Shown here one piece after another: positions 1 to 5,246 of a stretch of 5,584 nt of DNA. The stretch's first letter is position 1. Every line of letters starts with the position of its first letter. The DNA comes from DATGMP01 sp035293565 (GTDB taxonomy: Bacteria > Pseudomonadota > Alphaproteobacteria > BOG-932 > Roseiterribacteraceae). The DNA lies in assembly GCA_035293565.1 (NCBI GenBank), contig DATGMP010000019.1, positions 1 through 5,584 on the forward strand. The letters are read 5' to 3'. The position numbers and the translations under genes were made by a program. The notes under the pieces were generated by a model. It was not told the DNA's origin. It worked only from the letters and a program-made list of their open reading frames with translations, and did no database searches.

Positions 1-19
1 GGACCAGGCGCTCTGGTCC
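1..19. repeat. Perfect inverted repeat at the window edge
   Basis: GGACCAG (1-7) and CTGGTCC (13-19) are exact reverse complements around a five-base spacer, so a seven-pair hairpin could form on either strand. No T-run follows on the plus strand and the other flank is outside the window, so I cannot say whether it is part of a terminator, an operator half or chance. The stretch 1-163 otherwise shows no gene I can support. One frame is open from the edge to a TGA at 113-115 and could be the tail of an upstream gene. Confidence 0.4.
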
Positions 20-126
20 CCGATGGACAAACTCGCTCGCGGTGACGCCACCCGAGCCCGAAAAGAGAAAGAACCCAAGGAAATCCGTACGTCTCAGCGG
101 CGGATCCACCCTTGAAGTCTTTCATT

Positions 127-151
127 GGAGGAGGACATGACAGAGGCCTAA
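127..151 (+). promoter_or_regulatory. Strong ribosome-binding site with four-codon minigene (Met-Thr-Glu-Ala-stop)
   Basis: GGAGGAGG (127-134) sits just before an ATG at 137, by far the best ribosome-binding site near the SelO gene. The reading frame from that ATG is only Met-Thr-Glu-Ala and ends at TAA 149-151. The ATG is in the same frame as the downstream SelO start codons (137, 164 and 233 differ by multiples of three), so the TAA is the only thing preventing translation from running into SelO. It may be a leader minigene for coupling or reinitiation, or the remnant of an original start interrupted by a nonsense change. What is seen is the site and the stop; any role is inferred. Confidence 0.45.
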
Positions 152-232
152 ACGCGCGGCAGCATGGACAATAAAGCTCGAGGGCTCGCCGCCATTGCCC
201 CCGCGCCCTCTTGGCCCCACCTTATCGGATCG

Positions 233-1741
233 ATGCCCGACACCCCCACACCTCTCGCCGCCGCCGCGTCGGCCTTCGCGCCGTTCGCGTTCGACAATTC
301 CTATGCGCGGCTGCCGTCGCGATTTTTCGTGCCGATGGCGCCGGTGCCGGTGGGGGCGCCCGGGCTGGTGAAGCTCAATCACGGGCTGGCGCGGCTGCTG
401 GGCGCGGAGCCCGCGATGCTGGCGAGCCCGCAGGGTGTGGCGATGCTGGCGGGCAATCTGGTGCCGGCCGGGGCGGAGCCGCTGGCGATGGCCTATGCCG
501 GGCATCAGTTCGGCAATTGGGTGCCGCAGCTGGGCGACGGGCGCGCCATCCTGCTGGGCGAGGTAATGGGGCGCGACGGCGTGCGCCGCGACATCCAGCT
601 GAAGGGCGCGGGCCGCACGCCCTTCTCGCGCGGCGGCGACGGCCGGGCGGTGCTGGGGCCGGTGCTGCGCGAATATATCGTCAGCGAGGCGATGGCGGCG
701 CTCGGCGTTCCGACCACCCGCGCGCTCGCGGCGGTGACCACCGGCGAGGCCGTGCTGCGCGAAGGGCCGCTGCCGGGCGCGATCGTGACGCGGGTCGCTG
801 AGAGCCATGTGCGCATCGGCACCTTCGAATATTTCGCAAATCGCGGCGACGCGGAGGGCGTGCGCATCCTCGCCGACTATGTGATCGCCCGGCATTATCC
901 GGAAGCGGCGGCCAGCGCGCAGCCCTATTGCGCGCTGCTCGGCGCGGTGACGGCGCGCGTCGCGGCGCTGGTGGCTGAGTGGCTCGCGATCGGCTTCATC
1001 CACGGCGTGATGAATACCGACAACATGTCGATCGCCGGCGAGACGATCGATTACGGCCCCTGCGCCTTCATGGACGATTTTCATCCGGCGACCGTCTACA
1101 GCTCGATCGACAGCCAAGGGCGCTATGCCTATGGCAACCAGCCGCACATCGCGCATTGGAATCTGTCGCGGCTGGCGGGCGCGCTGCTGTCGCTGCTGGG
1201 GCCGGACCAGGATTCGGCGATCGCCGCGGCGCAGGAATCGCTGGACGCGTTCCCCGAGCATTTCGATGCCGCCATCGCGGCCCACCTGCGCCGCAAGCTC
1301 GGGCTGAACGAGGCGCGCGACGGCGACATGGAGCTGGCGCAGGATCTGCTGGATCGGATGGCGCGCAACCATGCCGACTTCACGCTGACCTTCCGCCGGC
1401 TGGCCGATGCGATCGACGACAGCGCGCCGGTACGCGGCCTGTTCGACGATCCCGCCGACTTCGACGCCTGGGCCGACGCCTGGCACCGTCGCATCGCCGA
1501 GGAAGGCGGCGATGCCGAGGCGCGCCGCGCCGCCATGCGCGCCGTCAATCCCGCCTTCATTCCGCGCAACCACCGCGTCGAAGAAGTGATCCAGGCCGCG
1601 CAGACGCGCGGCGACTTCACGCCACTCGAGACGCTATTGGGCGTGCTCGCCCGTCCCTTCGACGATCAGCCGGATTTCGCCCGCTACGCCGACCCGCCGC
1701 AGCCGCACGAAGTGGTCCAACAGACCTTCTGCGGCACCTGA
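233..1741 (+). CDS. selO: Protein adenylyltransferase SelO (YdiU family pseudokinase)
   Basis: SelO enzymes have a protein-kinase fold that binds ATP upside down and transfers AMP to Ser, Thr or Tyr of target proteins, linked to redox stress. Numbering from the in-frame ATG at 164, the conserved core runs from about 41 to 345. It includes YAGHQFGNW (111-119), QLKGAGRTPFSRGGDGR (145-161) with the ATP lysine K147, its partner E170, R210 and R217, and the metal ligands D286/N287 (NTDNMSI) and D296 (DYGP). The K-to-E, K-to-D/N and K-to-D spacings equal those I recall for the Pseudomonas syringae enzyme, so the site looks intact. The protein ends in TFCGT, with the cysteine third from the end where animal SelO has selenocysteine. 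I start at 233 (502 residues) because the family core begins shortly after; 164 (525 residues) is possible and adds an unconserved extension. Neither start has a good ribosome-binding site. The gene abuts the convergent gene at 1742. Confidence 0.93.
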   Translation: MPDTPTPLAAAASAFAPFAFDNSYARLPSRFFVPMAPVPVGAPGLVKLNHGLARLLGAEPAMLASPQGVAMLAGNLVPAGAEPLAMAYAGHQFGNWVPQLGDGRAILLGEVMGRDGVRRDIQLKGAGRTPFSRGGDGRAVLGPVLREYIVSEAMAALGVPTTRALAAVTTGEAVLREGPLPGAIVTRVAESHVRIGTFEYFANRGDAEGVRILADYVIARHYPEAAASAQPYCALLGAVTARVAALVAEWLAIGFIHGVMNTDNMSIAGETIDYGPCAFMDDFHPATVYSSIDSQGRYAYGNQPHIAHWNLSRLAGALLSLLGPDQDSAIAAAQESLDAFPEHFDAAIAAHLRRKLGLNEARDGDMELAQDLLDRMARNHADFTLTFRRLADAIDDSAPVRGLFDDPADFDAWADAWHRRIAEEGGDAEARRAAMRAVNPAFIPRNHRVEEVIQAAQTRGDFTPLETLLGVLARPFDDQPDFARYADPPQPHEVVQQTFCGT

Positions 1742-1957
1742 TTATCGCCGCAGCTCGAGCTCGGTGGCGACGCGGTGGGGGCCGCTGGCGGTGGGGCGGA
1801 TGCGGTATTGATAGCTGCCCGCCCGGTCGGGCGGCAGGATGCCGACGACGACGAAGCGTTCGGCGGGCTGGCCCCCGCGTGACGCTGCGTTCTGCGGCGA
1901 AAAATAGACAAAGTCGTCTATCTGGAACCTGGGCCCGTTCTGCTGATTCGAAGCCAT
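1742..1957 (-). CDS. Small conserved-type hypothetical protein, 71 residues
   Basis: The start at 1957 is preceded by GGAAAG at a normal distance and gives a protein beginning MASNQQNGP; upstream in-frame codons are Arg-rich and unlike coding sequence. The body reads FQIDDFVYFSP, then ERFVVVGILPPD, then YQYRIRP and HRVATELELRR. This alternation of short beta-type segments, with the closing pattern QYRI...HRVA.E.EL, resembles a family of small alphaproteobacterial proteins of unknown function that I know only by pattern; an SH3-like barrel is plausible. It has no signal peptide or membrane segment, so it is probably cytoplasmic. It lies downstream of the cold-shock gene on the same strand (122 bases apart) and its stop codon directly abuts the SelO stop codon from the opposite strand, leaving no room for a terminator. 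Function unknown. Confidence 0.75.
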   Translation of the reverse strand: MASNQQNGPRFQIDDFVYFSPQNAASRGGQPAERFVVVGILPPDRAGSYQYRIRPTASGPHRVATELELRR

Positions 1958-1992
1958 GATGGTCTTTCCGGAACGGAGTCCATGACGCGAAA

Positions 1993-2012
1993 CGGGCCGC
2001 TGGAATGGCCCG
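1993..2012 (-). terminator. GC-rich hairpin followed by TTT, between two minus-strand genes
   Basis: CGGGCC and GGCCCG form a perfect six-pair stem with an eight-base loop. Read on the minus strand it is followed by TTTCGCG, a very short T-run. It lies 36 bases before the start of the 71-residue protein and downstream of the cold-shock gene, so it may be a weak terminator or attenuator, or a leader structure. Only the stem is certain. Confidence 0.35.
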
Positions 2013-2042
2013 CGCCGGTCTTGCAATGCCGTCGAATGCGAC

Positions 2043-2068
2043 CGGCGCCCCTTTGAAGCGGGGCGCCG
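2043..2068 (-). terminator. Strong hairpin just after the cold-shock gene
   Basis: CGGCGCCCC (2043-2051) and GGGGCGCCG (2060-2068) are exact reverse complements, giving a nine-pair, all-GC stem with an eight-base loop. It begins 11 bases after the stop codon of the cold-shock gene on the minus strand. The position is typical of a transcript-end hairpin, but no T-run follows (the next bases are GTCGCATT), so it may act as an RNA-stabilising 3' structure or need Rho. Confidence 0.55.
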
Positions 2069-2079
2069 ATCATCGATTT

Positions 2080-2286
2080 CTATGCGGTCTTGAGATCGAT
2101 GGCCGAGCTCTTGCCGTTATTGCCCTGCTCGATCGCGAACGTCACCTTCTGCCCGTCGACCAGCGAGCGCAAACCGGCGCGCTCGACCGCCGAAATATGG
2201 ACGAAGACGTCCTTGGAACCGTCATCGGGTTGGATGAAACCGTAGCCCTTCGTCGCGTTGAACCACTTGACCGTACCTGAAGCCAT
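2080..2286 (-). CDS. Cold-shock domain protein, CspA family
   Basis: This is a complete single cold-shock domain (68 residues), a five-stranded OB-fold barrel that binds single-stranded RNA or DNA and melts RNA secondary structure in the cytoplasm. The opening SGTVKWFN (3-10), RNP1 KGYGFIQ (13-19) and RNP2 VFVHI (27-31) are present, with the nucleic-acid-stacking aromatics W8, F9, F17, F28 and H30. VDGQKVTF (43-50) and the short tail complete the fold. Length matches the family. GGGAGAAAG lies just upstream of the ATG as ribosome-binding site. The mRNA leader contains a stable hairpin (2310-2329) and the stop codon is followed closely by another (2043-2068). Which member of the multi-gene csp family this is, and whether it is cold-induced, cannot be read from the sequence. 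Confidence 0.95.
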   Translation of the reverse strand: MASGTVKWFNATKGYGFIQPDDGSKDVFVHISAVERAGLRSLVDGQKVTFAIEQGNNGKSSAIDLKTA

Positions 2287-2309
2287 ATCCGCTTTCTCCC
2301 AATTGTTGC

Positions 2310-2329
2310 AGCCGACCGGATGGCCGGCT
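2310..2329 (-). promoter_or_regulatory. Hairpin in the cold-shock gene's 5' leader
   Basis: On the minus strand AGCCGGCC and GGTCGGCT form an eight-pair stem with one G-U pair and a four-base loop. The hairpin ends about 23 bases before the start codon and just upstream of the ribosome-binding site. Structured leaders controlling translation are established for cspA-type mRNAs, so a regulatory part is plausible, but this hairpin is not a recognised element. The rest of the gap 2330-2468 shows no gene and no convincing promoter. Confidence 0.4.
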
Positions 2330-2468
2330 GGTCAAATTTCGATCGGGAGAACCAAGTCAGCCGCTCGATCGAACGAACGGGTTTCGACGGGCCGACCCTC
2401 TAGAAACTTCAGTGCAAACAGATAGGGGGCGACGCCGCCATTTTCAACGGCCAGCGATTTTTTGGCGG

Positions 2469-2702
2469 CTATTTCCGGACCGCCGACCGCTTGATCGTCT
2501 TGATCGGCCCGCGCGGACGGCCGGAAGCCTCGGCGATGGTTCGATCCTGCGCCTCGATGATCGCCTTTGCGGGCGCATCGCCGTCCAGCCCCGCCAGCTC
2601 GGCCATGGCGACCTTGCGGTTGGAGGTCTGGCTGCCGTCCTGATAGGTCACGTCGAACAGGACGAAGCCGTCGGTCCTGGGCTTCTTGACGATCCGGGCC
2701 AT
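2469..2702 (-). CDS. Small basic hypothetical protein, 77 residues
   Basis: The start at 2702 is chosen because GGAGG lies a few bases upstream and because the frame before it is Arg/Ser-rich, as expected of non-coding GC-rich DNA. The protein begins MARIVKKPRTDGFVLFDVTYQDG, a likely beta-hairpin. It continues through SNRKVAMAELAGLDGD into a predicted helix (AKAIIEAQDRTIAEASG, about 50-66) and ends in a lysine/arginine-rich tail (GPIKTIKRSAVRK). It has no signal peptide. I do not recognise a named family; the basic tail would suit nucleic-acid contact, which is inference only. It follows the 55-residue gene by 37 bases on the same strand, so the two probably share a transcript. It ends 182 bases before the cold-shock gene's start. 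Confidence 0.72.
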   Translation of the reverse strand: MARIVKKPRTDGFVLFDVTYQDGSQTSNRKVAMAELAGLDGDAPAKAIIEAQDRTIAEASGRPRGPIKTIKRSAVRK

Positions 2703-2739
2703 TGCCCCTCCGGGAAAGATGCTGTCGATGACCGGCGCG

Positions 2740-2907
2740 TCAGCGCTCGCCGTTCGTATCGTCGGGATTCGTTTGGTCCGGCTCCGCGAGCTGGGCGCGG
2801 CGCTTGGCGACCTGCGCCGCCCGTTCGCGCTCCTTTTCCTCCGCCTTGGCGCGCTTCTGGCGATTCCGCTCGGCACGCTGCTGGTTGTAATTCGGCTTCA
2901 TGGCCAT
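2740..2907 (-). CDS. Very small charged helical protein, 55 residues
   Basis: The ATG at 2907 has GGGAG spaced well upstream (GGGAGAGTTTC before ATG); a second ATG at 2901 (MKPNYN) is possible. After MAMKPNYNQQ the protein is almost wholly charged: RAERNRQKRAKAEEKERERAAQVAKRRAQL (11-40) should form one long amphipathic or coiled-coil helix, followed by an acidic, Asn/Pro-rich tail. Small alphaproteobacterial proteins opening M-K-x-N-Y-N and continuing as a Lys/Glu/Arg helix are a recurring unannotated type as far as I recall. It lacks a signal peptide and membrane segment. It heads the probable two-gene unit with 2469-2702 and diverges from the lipoprotein gene at 3115. Function unknown; an RNA- or ribosome-linked role is speculation from charge alone. 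Confidence 0.7.
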   Translation of the reverse strand: MAMKPNYNQQRAERNRQKRAKAEEKERERAAQVAKRRAQLAEPDQTNPDDTNGER

Positions 2908-2966
2908 GAAACTCTCCCGATGTTCGCCCGCAACGCGAAGGAAAGGCAGGCGGCAGCGATGGCCTC

Positions 2967-2995
2967 TGTATGGCCGCGGCCGCGCGAAGATACAA
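2967..2995 (-). promoter_or_regulatory. Weak candidate sigma70 promoter for the small-protein pair
   Basis: On the minus strand TTGTAT (2990-2995) and CATACA (2967-2972) are 17 bases apart. Each matches three of six consensus bases, and the position would give a leader of roughly 50 bases before the ATG at 2907. The spacer contains a ten-base palindrome, GGCCGCGGCC. The match is weak and could be chance. The remaining divergent gap 2908-3114 shows no gene. Confidence 0.2.
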
Positions 2996-3114
2996 CCCCT
3001 TCCCGAGCGACCCGCGAGCGCAGAGTCGCCCGATCGCGCCCTGATGCGGCCACGATCGAAGGCATGATAGGCTCCGATCAACGGCTTTCGGCCGCAACGA
3101 AAGGGAGCGCGGGG

Positions 3115-3435
3115 ATGATTCGTCCATTCGGGAACAGGCACGGCCCGCACGCCGCCGCGGCGTTGCTGGTCTTCGCGGCGGCGACCGGATGCGTCGTCGC
3201 CCCTTCGGGGCCGCCGGAAGGCTCCTATCTGGAGACCTGCAGGAATGTCGAGGTCCATCGCGGCATGCTGACGGCCGACTGCCTGCGCGCCGACAGCCAA
3301 ACCTGGAACCGATCCGCGCTCGACCTCGATCGCTGCCGCGGCGGCGGCGTCGAGAATTGGGACGGTCAGCTGACCTGCGGCGGAGGGGGCTACGGCTACG
3401 GGCCGCCGCCTCCCCCATACCCCTACGGCCGCTGA
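3115..3435 (+). CDS. Lipoprotein with one cyanovirin-N homology (CVNH) repeat
   Basis: GGGAG lies eight bases before the ATG. Residues 1-25 form a signal peptide (basic start, then AAAALLVFAAATG) ending in a lipobox A-T-G-C with C26, so it is probably a lipid-anchored envelope protein. From 37 the pattern GSYLETCRNVEV...LTADCLRAD...ALDLDRC....ENWDGQLTC (37-88) matches the CVNH module, the fold of mannose-binding cyanovirin-N. Cysteines at 42, 56, 74 and 88 suggest two disulfides; the first pair has the same spacing as C8-C22 of cyanovirin-N. Cyanovirin-N has two such repeats of about 50 residues; only one is present here. The tail (89-106) is rich in Gly, Tyr and Pro. The gene converges on the retropepsin-TPR gene with a single base between stop codons. 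Sugar binding is inferred from the family, not seen. Confidence 0.82.
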   Translation: MIRPFGNRHGPHAAAALLVFAAATGCVVAPSGPPEGSYLETCRNVEVHRGMLTADCLRADSQTWNRSALDLDRCRGGGVENWDGQLTCGGGGYGYGPPPPPYPYGR

Positions 3436-3436
3436 T

Positions 3437-5101
3437 TCACTTCCCGAACCGATCCGCCACGCCGGGCATGGCCTGCTCCGCCGCGGTGATGTCGGCGTTG
3501 CCGCCGGTCATGTCGCCTTTCCCGCGTTTCGCGAGGCCCCGGCCGTAGAGCGCGACCGCCATCTTGGGTCTGATCGCGAGTGCGGCGTCGTAATCCTTGA
3601 TAGCGTCGTCGAACTGCCCGGCCTTCAGATGAACGAAGCCTCGGCTGTCCAGAATTCCTGGGTTGTTCGGCGCAAGAGCGGCGGCGGCGTTGCAATCGGC
3701 GATCGCGCTCTCCAATCGGCCTATGACCGCACCAAGCCAACAGCGATTGTTCAACGCCTGGGGAGATTTCGGCTGCAGGCGGACGGCTTGGTCCGCGTCG
3801 GTGAAAGCACGCGCATAGTCGCCGGCGCGCTGATGGAGAATGGCGCGCTCGTAATAGGCTACGGCCAGATTCGGGTCCTGAGCAATCGCCTTGTCCAGTG
3901 CCTGCATCGCGCGATCCCGATCGCCGGTCGCCACATAGACCGCGGCACGCATCGCATAGGCCGCGGCGTAGGTTGGATCGATCGCGATCGCCTGGTCGAG
4001 ATCGGCCGCGGCCGATTGAAAGTCGCGCTTCTTCATCGCGATTTGGGCGTTGCGATAACGATCTTGGGCGTTGACCCGTTCGAGCGGACCCGCAGGATGA
4101 TCGGCCGGGGCTGCCGCCCCGCCGGCCGGCGCACCTCGGGCGGCAATGTCGCCGGCGGCCGTTGTGACATACAGCTTGTGCTCTTCATTCGCGAAATAGA
4201 GATGCAAACTGCGCAGCTCATGCATGCCGAGGACCAAATCAGGTAATTCCCGGGGCCGATCGACCAGCGTGAGCGTCGGATTCTTGAACTCGATATCGCC
4301 CATCTTGAGCGACGTGAATCGATAGCGCAGCACGGGGGCTTCCTGGTCCCTTCGGTGTGACGTCCCGCTTCGGATCATGCCCGGGCTGTCGGGAGTCAGG
4401 TCGAACAGGCGCTTGGCCGCGCGCAAACTGAGCACGGTATCCACGCTGGCGGTATCGATGCCGGCTCGTATCGCATGGTCATCGAGCGTCAAGGGGACCG
4501 TGATCTGATGGTATGGAGGCTCGATTCGGAGATCGACCACCTCCTCGTCCTGATGGGCCCAATGGAAGACCGATCCCCGACAATGGTCTTTCGAGAAGAA
4601 CGAGACTTTTTGGGCGACCGGATCGAACTCGACGTCCGTCTCGCGCAACAGGTTCTCGCCCAACTCTCCGTCTATGCCGCCGGAACCTGCGGGCATAGCC
4701 AGGAACTCGAAATCCTCGATCTGCTGCTGACCTAGCTGCAGCGATCCCCTCAGAACTTTGTCGAGACGCTTGCCGGTCCATGCGTTTTCGAATCCGGTCG
4801 TCATAGTGTAAGATTTGAGTCCCGCCGTGGCGGCCGCGGACAGTGTGCTCCAAGGCGCGCCGGTCGCGAGCAGCATCTTGCGTGGCTGATCGTTGATCTG
4901 GACCGAGACGACCGGGCTGCCATACGCGTTGGGAACCGTTGGCAATTCGACGAATTGCTTCAGCGTACAATCGTCGGCGCGCGCCTGCCCCCCGATAGCG
5001 ACCGCGAACGCGGCCAACAGGATTCCAGCACGATTTGTGCTCTTCTTGGCACATACGGGTGTACTCGTTATTGAACCCAAAAAGCCAAGTAAAGACGACA
5101 T
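3437..5101 (-). CDS. Exported protein: two retropepsin-like lobes plus tetratricopeptide repeats
   Basis: I start at 5101 because GGAGG (on the minus strand, 5109-5113) stands seven bases upstream; an ATG at 5122 would place that site inside the gene. The product has 554 residues. A signal peptide with an unusually long N-terminal part ends in AVAIGGQARA, cleaved near 42. Lobe 1 (about 62-174) has MLLATGAPWSTLS where retropepsin-like proteases have L-L-D-T-G-A; the catalytic Asp is Ala79 (codon GCG). Lobe 2 (about 198-314) keeps an Asp in AGIDTASVDTVLS (D216) and ends with LVLGMHELRSLHLYF. After an Ala/Gly/Pro linker (315-343) come about six 34-residue TPRs (347-550), each ending like AIAIDP. 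The protein is probably periplasmic, using TPRs to bind partners. With one Asp of the pair missing, proteolysis is doubtful. It is divergent from 5247. Confidence 0.88.
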   Translation of the reverse strand: MSSLLGFLGSITSTPVCAKKSTNRAGILLAAFAVAIGGQARADDCTLKQFVELPTVPNAYGSPVVSVQINDQPRKMLLATGAPWSTLSAAATAGLKSYTMTTGFENAWTGKRLDKVLRGSLQLGQQQIEDFEFLAMPAGSGGIDGELGENLLRETDVEFDPVAQKVSFFSKDHCRGSVFHWAHQDEEVVDLRIEPPYHQITVPLTLDDHAIRAGIDTASVDTVLSLRAAKRLFDLTPDSPGMIRSGTSHRRDQEAPVLRYRFTSLKMGDIEFKNPTLTLVDRPRELPDLVLGMHELRSLHLYFANEEHKLYVTTAAGDIAARGAPAGGAAAPADHPAGPLERVNAQDRYRNAQIAMKKRDFQSAAADLDQAIAIDPTYAAAYAMRAAVYVATGDRDRAMQALDKAIAQDPNLAVAYYERAILHQRAGDYARAFTDADQAVRLQPKSPQALNNRCWLGAVIGRLESAIADCNAAAALAPNNPGILDSRGFVHLKAGQFDDAIKDYDAALAIRPKMAVALYGRGLAKRGKGDMTGGNADITAAEQAMPGVADRFGK

Positions 5102-5161
5102 CCCTTTTCCTCCGCGCATCAAACTGACGCAAGCTTAGTACGATTGACGCGACTATACAGC

Positions 5162-5178
5162 GTCCGATTGCATCGGAC
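5162..5178. promoter_or_regulatory. 17-base perfect palindrome between divergent genes
   Basis: GTCCGAT (5162-5168) and ATCGGAC (5172-5178) are exact reverse complements around TGC. The element sits in the divergent intergenic region, about 60 bases upstream of the retropepsin-TPR start and about 30 bases before the opposing promoter's -35. On the minus strand a TATAGT follows four bases later, so it could overlap a promoter for that gene. It could be an operator for an unknown dimeric regulator or an RNA hairpin; the regulator is not identified. An imperfect palindrome (ATCGGAATTTCGAT, 5180-5193) lies right beside it. Confidence 0.45.
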
Positions 5179-5209
5179 ATCGGAATTTCGATCCGCAGGA
5201 AGAATCCCC

Positions 5210-5238
5210 TTGACATTTGTTCTTTGTTTGTTCATGAT
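5210..5238 (+). promoter_or_regulatory. Sigma70-type promoter for the gene at 5247
   Basis: TTGACA (5210-5215) is a perfect -35 hexamer. CATGAT (5233-5238), 17 bases later, matches four of six -10 bases including the key A at the second position and the final T. A start site six to nine bases downstream falls at about 5245-5247, on the start codon itself. Confidence 0.65.
5219..5233 (+). promoter_or_regulatory. LexA (SOS) box, GTTC-N7-GTTC
   Basis: GTTC (5219-5222) and GTTC (5230-5233) are separated by exactly seven bases (TTTGTTT). This direct repeat is the established LexA operator of alphaproteobacteria. It lies between the -35 and -10 hexamers, its last base being the first base of the -10, so bound LexA would block RNA polymerase. 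It is 13 bases before the start codon at 5247 and 117 bases from the start of the divergent gene, so the rightward gene is the likely target. Confidence 0.7.
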
Positions 5239-5246
5239 GACGAGGC

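Noticed and set aside
2..115. Possible C-terminal tail of an upstream gene, open from the window edge to TGA 113-115
   Set aside because: Only about 37 codons, highly charged, no recognisable motif; a second frame is also open nearly as far, so coding cannot be decided from this window.
122..1573. A 483-codon open frame on the minus strand lying almost entirely opposite selO
   Set aside because: The product is dominated by Arg, Gln, His, Ala and Gly with no domain pattern, as expected for the antisense frame of a GC-rich gene; selO on the other strand has full family motifs.
979..1959. A 326-codon plus-strand frame overlapping the end of selO and the 71-residue gene
   Set aside because: It is extremely Arg/Ala-rich, spans two real genes in the wrong frame, and has no motif.
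2340..2411. Search for a sigma70 promoter upstream of the cold-shock gene
   Set aside because: No -35/-10 pair with acceptable matches and 16-18 base spacing was found.
2686..3114. Upstream extension of the lipoprotein frame to a 249-codon gene
   Set aside because: The extension runs antisense to two small genes; the start at 3115 has a ribosome-binding site and yields a proper lipoprotein signal.
2740..3300. Long N-terminal extension (186 codons) of the 55-residue charged protein
   Set aside because: The extension overlaps the lipoprotein gene on the other strand and reads as Arg/Gly-rich filler; a good ribosome-binding site stands before ATG 2907.
3350..3432. G-run and C-run near the end of the lipoprotein gene as a possible terminator
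   Set aside because: The GGGGG and CCCCC runs could pair but the flanking bases do not continue the stem, and the sequence is explained by the Gly/Pro-rich coding tail.
3629..4246. A 205-codon plus-strand frame inside the TPR region
   Set aside because: Antisense to clear TPR repeats; composition fits a complementary-strand shadow.
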